In this document: positions 39,331-46,223 of the stretch, piece by piece | How positions within the stretch are numbered: position 1 is the stretch's first letter | How the letters are laid out: each line of letters opens with the position of its first letter | Origin: Terriglobales bacterium | GTDB lineage: Bacteria > Acidobacteriota > Terriglobia > Terriglobales > Acidobacteriaceae | Length of the DNA stretch: 56,592 nt | NCBI GenBank assembly: GCA_035651995.1 | Contig: DASRER010000030.1 | Coordinates: 1-56,592, forward strand | Reading direction: 5' to 3' | Position numbers and translations under genes: made by a program | Notes under the pieces: generated by a model | What the model saw: only the letters and a program-made list of their open reading frames with translations | Databases searched by the model: none | What the model was told of the DNA's origin: nothing

Positions 39331-40133
39331 TGCGCGGCTTTCTTCGCCGCCCGCTTCTTACGCTGTGCGGGATGCACAATCCACGCGACCCCGATGCTCA
39401 GCAGGTAGAGCGCCACCATGGGCGCGGCGAAGATGCACATGTTCAGGATGTCGGTCGTCGGCGTGATGATCGCGGCAATGACGAAGATCACCAGGATCGA
39501 GTAGCGCAGGTTGCGCCACATCCAGCCGGGCGACACGATCCCCATCAGCGAGAGGAAGAACACCAGGATGGGCAGCTCGAAAATGATGCCCATCCCGATG
39601 ATGATGGTCAGGAACAGGTCCGTGTACTCGCCGATGGTGATGATCGGCTTGAACTGCTCCCCGTAGCCGATCAGGAAGTCGAGCGCCGCCGGGTACACCA
39701 GCTTGTAGGCAAAAAATCCGCCGGCCAGGAACAGGAACACGCTCGACGACATGAACGGCAGCACGTAGCGCCGCTCGTGGCGGTACAGCCCGGGCGCGAT
39801 GAACGCCCACACCTGGTAGAGCACAAATGGCGACGCGACGAACACTCCCGCCAGCAGCCCGATCTTCAGATAAATGTTGAACGGCTCGGTGGGATTGGTG
39901 AAGAACAGGTCGGGCGAGAGTTTGTGCCGGACCAGCGCCTGGTCGATCGGCACCTTCATGTACTTGTAAATGACCTCGGCCTTCCACCAGCAGGCGAAGA
40001 ACCCGGCCGCGATGAACACGATCGACCAGATGATCCGCCGGCGCAGCTCCTCGAGGTGCTCGAGGAAGCTCATGCTGGCCATGGGCTCGCGCCCGGTGGC
40101 GGGCGGCGCCGGTTCCACTTCCAGTTCAGGCAT
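39327..40133 (-). CDS. tatC: Twin-arginine translocase subunit TatC
   Basis: 268 residues with six membrane helices. TatC reads the twin-arginine signal and with TatA exports folded proteins. MSFLEHLEELRRRIIWSIVFI is the classical N-terminus with the conserved Glu/Arg, FFTNPTEPFNIYLKIGLLAG the first periplasmic region, and PFVLYQVWAFIAPGLYRHERRYVLPF the central motif. The start at 40133 overlaps the tatA stop by 8 bases, and the stop overlaps the M28 start by 4. An upstream ATG at 40175 would add residues from tatA. The gene order tatA-tatC-M28 suggests one transcript. Confidence 0.95.
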   Translation of the reverse strand: MPELEVEPAPPATGREPMASMSFLEHLEELRRRIIWSIVFIAAGFFACWWKAEVIYKYMKVPIDQALVRHKLSPDLFFTNPTEPFNIYLKIGLLAGVFVASPFVLYQVWAFIAPGLYRHERRYVLPFMSSSVFLFLAGGFFAYKLVYPAALDFLIGYGEQFKPIITIGEYTDLFLTIIIGMGIIFELPILVFFLSLMGIVSPGWMWRNLRYSILVIFVIAAIITPTTDILNMCIFAAPMVALYLLSIGVAWIVHPAQRKKRAAKKAAQ

Positions 40134-40437
40134 CGTATCCGTGGGTTTCGTGGTGGGAGTGCAGCTCGGCGTCAACCGCCGGGCTGCTCGAAGTGGTGGA
40201 GGGCAATTGGCTCACCGTGCCCTCCGGCGCGGCCGCCGGCGGCCCGATGCGGTTGGCTTCCTGGTACTCGATTTCCCGGATTTCCTGCTCGAGCTGCGAC
40301 TTGAACTCGTTTGACGCGCGCTTGAATTCGGTCAGCGCGCGGCCCAGCTGGCGCCCGATCTCCGGCAGCCTCCGCGGCCCGAAGATGATCAGGGCCAGCA
40401 GGAAGATGAAGATCATTTCCGGCATTCCCAGGTTCAT
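40126..40437 (-). CDS. tatA: TatA/TatB-type translocase protein
   Basis: 103 residues. A short N-terminal helix MPEMIFIFLLALIIFGPRRLPEIGRQLGRAL carries the F-G-P motif and hinge, followed by an amphipathic helix and a disordered Pro/Ser tail ending HHETHGYDA. This is the TatA family pattern; single TatA proteins can do the work of TatB in many bacteria, and no second copy is in view. AAGGA precedes the ATG at 40437; longer in-frame starts up to 40587 lie in non-coding sequence. tatC overlaps by 8 bases. Confidence 0.9.
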   Translation of the reverse strand: MNLGMPEMIFIFLLALIIFGPRRLPEIGRQLGRALTEFKRASNEFKSQLEQEIREIEYQEANRIGPPAAAPEGTVSQLPSTTSSSPAVDAELHSHHETHGYDA

Positions 40438-40702
40438 TGCCCAAATCCTTCCCCCAGCATGATAAAGCAGTGGCGGCACGCGGGCCAGCGGCCGCCGTGG
40501 CCATGCAACTGGAACCCGGGCGCAAGCCGGGTGTTGTCCGGCGTTCTCTTTTTTCAGGCGTTTGCAGCCTGAGTGGAAGCGCGCCACGGGCCTTGCGCAT
40601 CTATTTCTCTGGTGGCTTCCGGGCCGGGCACGCGTCTAAGCCGAAAGTGTTTTGGGCGCGTGCCGGAGCCGATTCGCCGGCACGGGAAGCCGCGCAACAG
40701 CG

Positions 40703-40711
40703 TGCTATACT
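40703..40711 (+). promoter_or_regulatory. Extended -10 promoter TGcTATACT
   Basis: TG-C-TATACT sits 62 bases upstream of the ctpA ATG. It is the best match among the recurrent TGcTA-type -10 elements here. The 336-base gap between divergent tatA and ctpA (40438-40773) otherwise shows no gene. Confidence 0.45.
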
Positions 40712-40773
40712 GCACGTAATTTCCATGCGACCGCGTGTTTCGCGAGCACGCGGCCGGGGGTGTCAGGTCAACG

Positions 40774-42372
40774 ATGGCCACCAGTTCTCGCCGCTCCTTC
40801 TACTCTGTTTTCATCGTCATCCTGGTGTTTGGCTGCCTGGGCGCCCTCTTTGGACAGCGCATCGGCGCCGGCGCCGCCTCGGGTGACACTGATATCCGCG
40901 ACAGCCTGCGTAACTTCTCCCAGGTCTACGACCTCGTGGAGAAGAACTACGCTGAGCCGGTGAATGCCGATAAGGCCATCTACAACGGCGCCATCCCGGG
41001 CATGCTGCGCGTGCTCGACCCGCACTCCAACTTCTTCGACCCCAAGAGCTACGCCCTGCTGCGCGAAGACCAGCGCGGCAAGTACTACGGCGTGGGCATG
41101 CAGGTGGGTCCGCGCAATAACAAGGTCATCGTGGTCGCGCCGTTCGTGGGCACGCCCGCCTATCGCGCCGGCCTGCGCCCGGGCGATGTGATCGTCGCCG
41201 TTGACGGCAAGAGCACCGAGAACATGAACACCGGCGAAGTCGCCGACCTGCTCAAGGGGCCCAAGGGCACCACCGTTCACATCACCATCCTGCGCGAAGG
41301 CGTGGACAAGCCCATGGAGTTCACCCTCACGCGCGACGAAATTCCGCGCTACAGCGTCGACGTCCACTTCCTCATCCGGCCGGGCGTCGGCTACATCCAC
41401 ATCACCAACTTCAATGAGACCACCGGCCACGAGGTCGCCGAGGCGCTCGATCAGTTCGGCGATCTGAAGGGCCTGGTGCTCGACCTGCGCGGCAACCCCG
41501 GCGGGCTGCTCAGCGAAGCGGTGGACGTGAGCGACAAGTTCCTGCCCAAGGGCGCGGTCATCGTTTCGCACCACGGGCGCGCTTCGGCGGAAAAGGTCTA
41601 TCGCGCCAGCCGCGGCAATGGCGGCAAGGCGTATCCGGTGGTGGTGCTGGTGAACCGCAACACTGCCTCAGCGGCTGAGATCGTGGCCGGCGCCATCCAG
41701 GACCACGACCGCGGCCTCATCGTCGGTGAAGCCACGTTCGGTAAGGGCCTGGTGCAGACCGTGTATCCCCTGTCGGAAAACACCGGCCTGGCGCTGACCA
41801 CGGCCAAGTACTACACGCCCAGCGGCCGCCTGATTCAGCGCGAGTACTCCGGCGTCTCGCTCTACGACTACTACAACCACCTCGAGAACGAAGACAACAA
41901 CCCGAACAAAGAGCTGAAGACCACCGACAGTGGACGCCAGGTGTATGGCGGCGGCGGCATCACGCCCGACATCAAGAGCCCCGCCATCAAGAACAACCAC
42001 TTCCAGGACGTGCTGCTCCAGCACTTCGCGTTCTTTAACTTCGCCAAGCGCTATCTGATCGGCAAGCACGTGGACCGCAACTTCGAGGTCAACGACGCGG
42101 TGCTGCACGACTTCCGCACCTTCCTCGCCGACGAGAAGGTCCCCTTCACCGACGCCGAACTGCAAGACGTCAACGACTGGGTGAAGGCCAGCATCAAGAG
42201 CGAAATCTTCATCGCGGAGTTCGGGCAAGCCGAGGGCCTCAAGGTCCGCGCCGAAACGGACCCGCAAGTGCTCAAGGCGCTCGACCTGCTTCCCAAGGCG
42301 AAGGAACTGGCCGACAACGCGCGGCGCATCATTGCGCAGCGCACCGCCACCATGCGCGCCGGCAGCCAGTAA
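40774..42372 (+). CDS. ctpA: S41-family C-terminal processing peptidase
   Basis: 532 residues. A signal-anchor (SVFIVILVFGCLGALFGQRI) is followed by an N-terminal cap, a PDZ domain (VIVVAPFVGTPAYRAGLRPGDVIVAVDG, about residues 115-150) and the S41 protease core. The catalytic Ser is in VLVNRNTASAAEIVAGAIQDHDRG and the Lys in GEATFGKGLVQTVYPL. LDLRGNPGGLLSEAVDVSDKFLPKG is another family signature. Tail-specific proteases trim or degrade periplasmic proteins. The 3' end, encoding TATMRAGSQ, is copied as a 43-bp direct repeat 3.2 kb downstream. Start at 40774 is favoured by AGGT and the anchor. Confidence 0.92.
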   Translation: MATSSRRSFYSVFIVILVFGCLGALFGQRIGAGAASGDTDIRDSLRNFSQVYDLVEKNYAEPVNADKAIYNGAIPGMLRVLDPHSNFFDPKSYALLREDQRGKYYGVGMQVGPRNNKVIVVAPFVGTPAYRAGLRPGDVIVAVDGKSTENMNTGEVADLLKGPKGTTVHITILREGVDKPMEFTLTRDEIPRYSVDVHFLIRPGVGYIHITNFNETTGHEVAEALDQFGDLKGLVLDLRGNPGGLLSEAVDVSDKFLPKGAVIVSHHGRASAEKVYRASRGNGGKAYPVVVLVNRNTASAAEIVAGAIQDHDRGLIVGEATFGKGLVQTVYPLSENTGLALTTAKYYTPSGRLIQREYSGVSLYDYYNHLENEDNNPNKELKTTDSGRQVYGGGGITPDIKSPAIKNNHFQDVLLQHFAFFNFAKRYLIGKHVDRNFEVNDAVLHDFRTFLADEKVPFTDAELQDVNDWVKASIKSEIFIAEFGQAEGLKVRAETDPQVLKALDLLPKAKELADNARRIIAQRTATMRAGSQ

Positions 42373-42379
42373 GCGATTC
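42337..42379 (+). repeat. Direct repeat DR1 (43 bp) at the ctpA 3' end
   Basis: CAGCGCACCGCCACCATGCG through the ctpA stop to TAAGCGATTC. It is repeated at 45541-45583 with one difference (G at 42358, A in the second copy). The two copies enclose three secreted-protein genes with lower GC than their surroundings. Confidence 0.9.
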
Positions 42380-42811
42380 CGAACGCGTCAACCCAAAGCC
42401 TGCCTCACCGGCGGGCTTATGTTTTGCGGTACGGTGCTGGCGTCTTATTTCCGGCAAGGTTCTCACCGCGCCCGGTGCATTACCCCACGTAGTGGGTGGG
42501 CACGAAAGGAAAGCCATCACGGCCCATGTGGACGCGGGCGACCTCGCCCGTGCACTCGCAGACCGGGCCTTGGGTTTCGTTGGGGACCCGTCCCCTCCCC
42601 TCCATAGAGTACTCAGGCCCTTCAGCGGATTTGCAGGCGGCGCTCTGGCCAACGTGAGCAGGTGGTCGGTCTCAAAAGCATTTGAACCAGTGGAGCGATT
42701 GCCAAACTAGCGGGTTGACGTTTCATGGCGCTTGCTCCCTCGCGGGGGGGGGCGCGTAGAGTCGCGGAGTGCCTGAGCGCGAGCTGGATGCGCGCTCACC
42801 GGAGGCCCGCG
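42380..42811. other. Gap inside the direct-repeat-bounded insert
   Basis: About 430 bases with no supported gene. It holds a CCTCACCGGCGGGCTT hairpin near 42401-42418, a possible weak terminator of ctpA, a diverged GCGGGCGACCTCGCCCGTGC palindrome at 42534-42553, and the GGAGG ribosome site (42801-42805) of the next gene. Confidence 0.5.
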
Positions 42812-43360
42812 ATGACCAGCTTCGCGCTGAGACTTTACGTCTGCGCCGCGACAATTCTGTCCTTAGCCGCAACCTGCTTGGCGCAGACGCCTGCCCAGTC
42901 CAATACGCCGCCGCCCGTCCCCGACCACGCCGCCTACGCCCGCATCTTCCACGAGATTGCGGTGCTCAAAGGCATCGCGGACGAGGCGCAGAAGAAAGGC
43001 GACGACCGCTCCAACCTGCGCAGCATCGTGCGCAAGGAAGCGCGGCTGTCGGAGTCTGAAGGCGCAGTGCTTGAGCGGATTGCCTTGCAATGTGAGGCGG
43101 ACCTGGCCGCGCTCGATGCTCGCGCTCAGGTCATTATCAACAAGTATCTGGAGCGCTATCCCTACGGCATTGTCAACAGCAGCATTCCCATGGCGCCGCC
43201 TCCGCCCGAGCTCAAACCCATGCAGACCGAGCGCAATAACCTCGTTCTGCTGGCTCGCGACCGCCTTCGCAATGAGCTGGGCGAGGACTCATTCGCGAAG
43301 TTTGACCGGTACGTAAAGAAAGACGTAACCGAAACACAGGCCACCTCCCCCGCGCGCTGA
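42812..43360 (+). CDS. Secreted hypothetical protein 1 of the insert
   Basis: 182 residues, GGAGG six bases before ATG 42812 and a signal peptide (RLYVCAATILSLAATCLAQ). The mature part is helical and charged (ARIFHEIAVLKGIADEAQKK, RSIVRKEARLSESEGAVLER, LEALDARAQVIINKYLER-like), ending in ATSPAR. No known domain. It is the first of three consecutive genes, all with good ribosome sites and signal peptides, inside the 43-bp direct-repeat-bounded segment. The next gene follows after 14 bases, so these are one operon. Confidence 0.75.
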   Translation: MTSFALRLYVCAATILSLAATCLAQTPAQSNTPPPVPDHAAYARIFHEIAVLKGIADEAQKKGDDRSNLRSIVRKEARLSESEGAVLERIALQCEADLAALDARAQVIINKYLERYPYGIVNSSIPMAPPPPELKPMQTERNNLVLLARDRLRNELGEDSFAKFDRYVKKDVTETQATSPAR

Positions 43361-43374
43361 TCCAAGGAGACATC

Positions 43375-44574
43375 ATGAAGAAAGCCGCCATTTCCGCCCT
43401 ATTGCTGTTGCTCCTCGCTCCTACCCACGTCTCCGCCCAGGACGGCGGCGGTGGCGGCGGCACTCCCGGCGACTCAAGTGGTATTACAGGCAGCACAACG
43501 ATCAGCTTCGACGCGAACAACAATAAGATTATCGCCACCTGCACGACTCAGCTTGACCTGGACATCCAGGAATACTACCGCCCTAACGTGCGCTGCTCGA
43601 TCCTCGACGATAACGGCAATGCGCTGGCTGGGCAGACCCTGACAGGATGGGGAACGGCGACGGTAACACTCCAAATCGATGCCCAGCTCGACACCAATTA
43701 CACCGCGCAGGGCAGGCATTACGCCGAGGCTATCATGTCAGAGCCGGTCTGGCAGAATGGGCACTGGGTGACGATGTACAATGATCTCGTTAATTTCTTG
43801 TACATCATGGGCTTCAACTTCACCTGCAATTGCCCTATTGTACGCAACCAAGGACCCGGTCCTGCCGTTCAGGGTAACGTGGACAATCTGTATACCAACC
43901 AGACCAGGAAATCCTTGAGAACGCCGCCCGCTCCGCAGTTTGATGTGGAATACGCCAGCTTTATCGCTGTTGATCACGTTACCGTTCCTAGCTACTGCTT
44001 CTTCCAGGGGCAGTTGGCCCCAGCCATATACAAAGGCGACGGCGGCCGAGGAACGGTTCGCACCCGTGAAGTCATTACGCTGGCTCCGGACACTGGGAAC
44101 TGGAGCAACTTCCAGCCTGGCACGGGTTTGAGTGACCGGTACGCGTGGGGCTCGCCGGCAAACGGCTCGACTCTGTCCGCCGCTGATGAAGACCATGTAC
44201 CGAATGACTGCTATTTCTGGGATGCGCAAGGGCAGGCGCCGTCCGGTGGTTTTACCGCCGACCCGACATTCCCCGCAGCGCACCGGGCTCAGGTGCACTT
44301 CGTCGGAGCTGCAAGCGACCCGATTCAGGTGTTCTCAAACGACATCGACTGGGATGTCACCGTGGTCATCAACACGACCACTCCCGCAAACCCGACCGCC
44401 ACGATCACATACAGCCACGACTGCTATCCCGATCATCAGGTTAAGGTAAATGGAACCGTTGTCTATCATTTTGCCGCCCCGGACCATGACTACCTTTCAA
44501 TAGGTCGCTGTCTTGCGGGACTAAACTCAGTTGGACCAACGCAGATAGGCCCGCTGGCAGTGACGGGACGGTAG
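43375..44574 (+). CDS. Secreted Cys-rich hypothetical protein 2 of the insert
   Basis: 399 residues with AAGGAGA before the ATG and a signal peptide (AAISALLLLLLAPTHVSAQ), then a Gly-rich linker. The mature protein looks beta-rich with Ser/Thr/Asn-rich strands and about nine Cys (for example TCNCPIV, PSYCFFQG, NDCYFWD, HDCYPDH), probably disulfide-bonded outside the cytoplasm. The first part (TTISFDANNNKIIATCTT) resembles a beta-sandwich. No family is recognised. Its base composition is clearly less GC-rich than neighbouring core genes, supporting acquisition from elsewhere. Confidence 0.8.
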   Translation: MKKAAISALLLLLLAPTHVSAQDGGGGGGTPGDSSGITGSTTISFDANNNKIIATCTTQLDLDIQEYYRPNVRCSILDDNGNALAGQTLTGWGTATVTLQIDAQLDTNYTAQGRHYAEAIMSEPVWQNGHWVTMYNDLVNFLYIMGFNFTCNCPIVRNQGPGPAVQGNVDNLYTNQTRKSLRTPPAPQFDVEYASFIAVDHVTVPSYCFFQGQLAPAIYKGDGGRGTVRTREVITLAPDTGNWSNFQPGTGLSDRYAWGSPANGSTLSAADEDHVPNDCYFWDAQGQAPSGGFTADPTFPAAHRAQVHFVGAASDPIQVFSNDIDWDVTVVINTTTPANPTATITYSHDCYPDHQVKVNGTVVYHFAAPDHDYLSIGRCLAGLNSVGPTQIGPLAVTGR

Positions 44575-44582
44575 CAGGAACC

Positions 44583-45506
44583 ATGCCAGCGACCCCCAAG
44601 CCCGGACGAAGAGCAATTTGGTTATTACTGCTGATTTTCTTTTCTGTGCAAGCCTTCGCTCAACCAGGCGAGAAGCTGACGTCATCACCTCGACCGCTTG
44701 CAGAAGAGTTTCAGCAGATGTTGCGACAGCGAAGCTGCGCCGATGATTCCTACAATGATCACGATGTTAAGCAGATTTCAGACAGCATCCTGAAGTCGCA
44801 GGCTGCTGAGGTCCAGGTCACGATGCCCGAATTTTCTTCGGCAGTCAAAGACTCGCGGTTGGACGCGCGTATCTGCGCTGCCGTAGCACTCTTTGCCGTT
44901 AGTGCACGGCCGGACAGCGCAACACTCCTTCGTGACCACCTGCCGGATGTCGCTCGGGAGCTGAACTCACCGGATCAGCGGATTCGGAGCCTGGCCTTAA
45001 TGACGCTCGGCGGCCTTCAGCCTGCGCCTCCTCCCGAGGTTGTCCCGATCTGGTTGGCCTATCTGAAACGTACCGATGTTGATGAATACGTGCAGGCCGG
45101 GGCGGTCGGCGCGGTTATACGAGTTGCGGCCGGCGATAAATCGGTGATAACCGCAGTACAGGGCTTCTGGCGCCGCCAGTTGACGGAGCAATCCAGAGTT
45201 CGCGTCCTGAACGGGCTCGCTAACATTCGTAGCCGCGAGGTTCCAGCCGATTCGAGGCTGGTGGAAATAATGATTGAAGGGCTGCAAAGCGAAGACCGCG
45301 CAGTCCGGTTCACGGCCGTTCAGGGAATCGCCCGCATGGGCAAGGAGCCGGTGCGTCTGGCGGAACCTATTCTTCGCAAATTGGCCGAAGAGGCCGAACC
45401 GACCCAGGGTGACGATGTTTCCCGCCGGACGGAGGCAGAGATCAGGGACTTTGCGCGTCAAGCGCTGAAGCTCCTTGAAAGCGCACCGCAAAGGCCTCGG
45501 AGCTAG
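44583..45506 (+). CDS. Secreted HEAT-repeat-like protein 3 of the insert
   Basis: 307 residues, 8 bases after the previous stop. A signal peptide (AIWLLLLIFFSVQAFAQ) is followed by a helical mature part. Repeated helical pairs such as DSRLDARICAAVALFAVSAR, SPDQRIRSLALMTLGGLQP and SEDRAVRFTAVQGIARMGKE have the D-x-x-V/I-R-x-x-A pattern of HEAT/armadillo repeats, three to five copies. Such scaffolds bind other proteins. It likely works with the two other exported products of the insert. GC is low for the window, as in the gene before. Confidence 0.75.
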   Translation: MPATPKPGRRAIWLLLLIFFSVQAFAQPGEKLTSSPRPLAEEFQQMLRQRSCADDSYNDHDVKQISDSILKSQAAEVQVTMPEFSSAVKDSRLDARICAAVALFAVSARPDSATLLRDHLPDVARELNSPDQRIRSLALMTLGGLQPAPPPEVVPIWLAYLKRTDVDEYVQAGAVGAVIRVAAGDKSVITAVQGFWRRQLTEQSRVRVLNGLANIRSREVPADSRLVEIMIEGLQSEDRAVRFTAVQGIARMGKEPVRLAEPILRKLAEEAEPTQGDDVSRRTEAEIRDFARQALKLLESAPQRPRS

Positions 45507-45540
45507 TATGGCCCGGGTGGCCCGACGTTTCCCCGTCGCC

Positions 45541-45583
45541 CAGCGCACCGCCACCATGCGCACCGGCAGCCAGTAAGCGATTC
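45541..45583 (+). repeat. Direct repeat DR2 (43 bp), copy of the ctpA 3' end
   Basis: 42 of 43 bases match 42337-42379, including the ctpA stop codon. It is followed within 15 bases by a strong terminator, so the original ctpA 3' end and terminator seem to have been separated by the inserted 3.2 kb. Confidence 0.9.
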
Positions 45584-45597
45584 AACCTGCAAGGAAG

Positions 45598-45628
45598 AAG
45601 GCCCGCCTCTATGGGCGGGCCTTTCGTT
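45598..45628 (+). terminator. Rho-independent terminator
   Basis: AAGGCCCGCC and GGCGGGCCTT form a 10-bp stem with a 6-base loop, followed by TCGTTT. Located after DR2, it probably ended ctpA transcription before the insert arrived and now ends the insert operon. Confidence 0.85.
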
Positions 45629-45630
45629 TG

Positions 45631-45843
45631 TCATCCTGAGTGCAGCGCCGCCGCATTGATGGGCAGCGCCCGAACCCGCTTTCCTGTCGCGGCGAATACG
45701 GCGTTGGCGACGGCGGGCGCGACGGGCGGCACGGCTGTCTCGCCAAATCCGCCCGGGCGATCGGCGCCCTCGATGATGTGTACCGCGACCTCGGGCGCCT
45801 CGGCCATGGTGATCACGCGGAAGTCGCGATAGTTCTTCTGCAC
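45631..45843 (-). pseudogene. Remnant of a molybdenum hydroxylase large subunit (C-terminus)
   Basis: The frame reads VQKNYRDFRVITMAEAPEVA, then VHIIEGADRPGGFGETAVPPVAPAVANAVF, ending RALPINAAALHSG. This is the C-terminus of the large subunit of xanthine dehydrogenase/isoquinoline oxidoreductase-type enzymes; GGFGETAVPPVAPAVANAVF carries the catalytic Glu of the motif G-E. Upstream sequence is unrelated, so the gene is cut to its last 70 residues. The TGA stop lies inside a TCATCCTGAG-type repeat. No small subunit or maturation gene is nearby. Confidence 0.65.
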
Positions 45844-45951
45844 GGCGGCGCCGCCCGGCGGGACAGCCCGGCGCTGGCACCCGCGAAGCGTCGGGTAATG
45901 CAGGGTGCGACTGGTTTCCCCGCACGGCAGGCTACGATTTTTTCTGTCGCC

Positions 45952-45960
45952 TGCTATAGT
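45952..45960 (+). promoter_or_regulatory. Extended -10 promoter TGcTATAGT
   Basis: TG-C-TATAGT ends 19 bases before the ATG at 45980, with GAGG between. It is a strong extended -10 match and supports the small gene downstream. Confidence 0.5.
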
Positions 45961-45979
45961 CTCTGCGCGTCGAGGTACT

Positions 45980-46186
45980 ATGCCGGTTTCCCCCGACCCC
46001 GCCTTCCGGATCGTGATCGAGCGCGCATTGCGCCTCGGCCGGGGCCTGCTGCCCCTGTTCGAGTACAAGGTGTTCAGCGAAGCCGGCATCCTGCTGGGCC
46101 GGGGCCATGGGGGCGACCCTCAGGAAGCGCACACGGCCGCCCAGGCCCTGGTCGAGTTCATTCGGCAGTTTCAACGAGCAGCTTAG
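45980..46186 (+). CDS. Small hypothetical protein
   Basis: 68 residues, MPVSPDPAFRIVIERALRLG followed by LLPLFEYKVFSEAGILLGRG and HTAAQALVEFIRQFQ. An extended -10 element and GAGG precede the ATG. It is soluble, with a predicted beta hairpin and a terminal helix, and no family is recognised. It lies between the hydroxylase remnant and the S9 peptidase stop. An upstream in-frame ATG at 45905 would lie before the promoter and is unlikely. Confidence 0.6.
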   Translation: MPVSPDPAFRIVIERALRLGRGLLPLFEYKVFSEAGILLGRGHGGDPQEAHTAAQALVEFIRQFQRAA

Positions 46187-46223
46187 CGGCCGGCCTGCGG
46201 CGCCCGCGCCCGGGGGATGCGCA

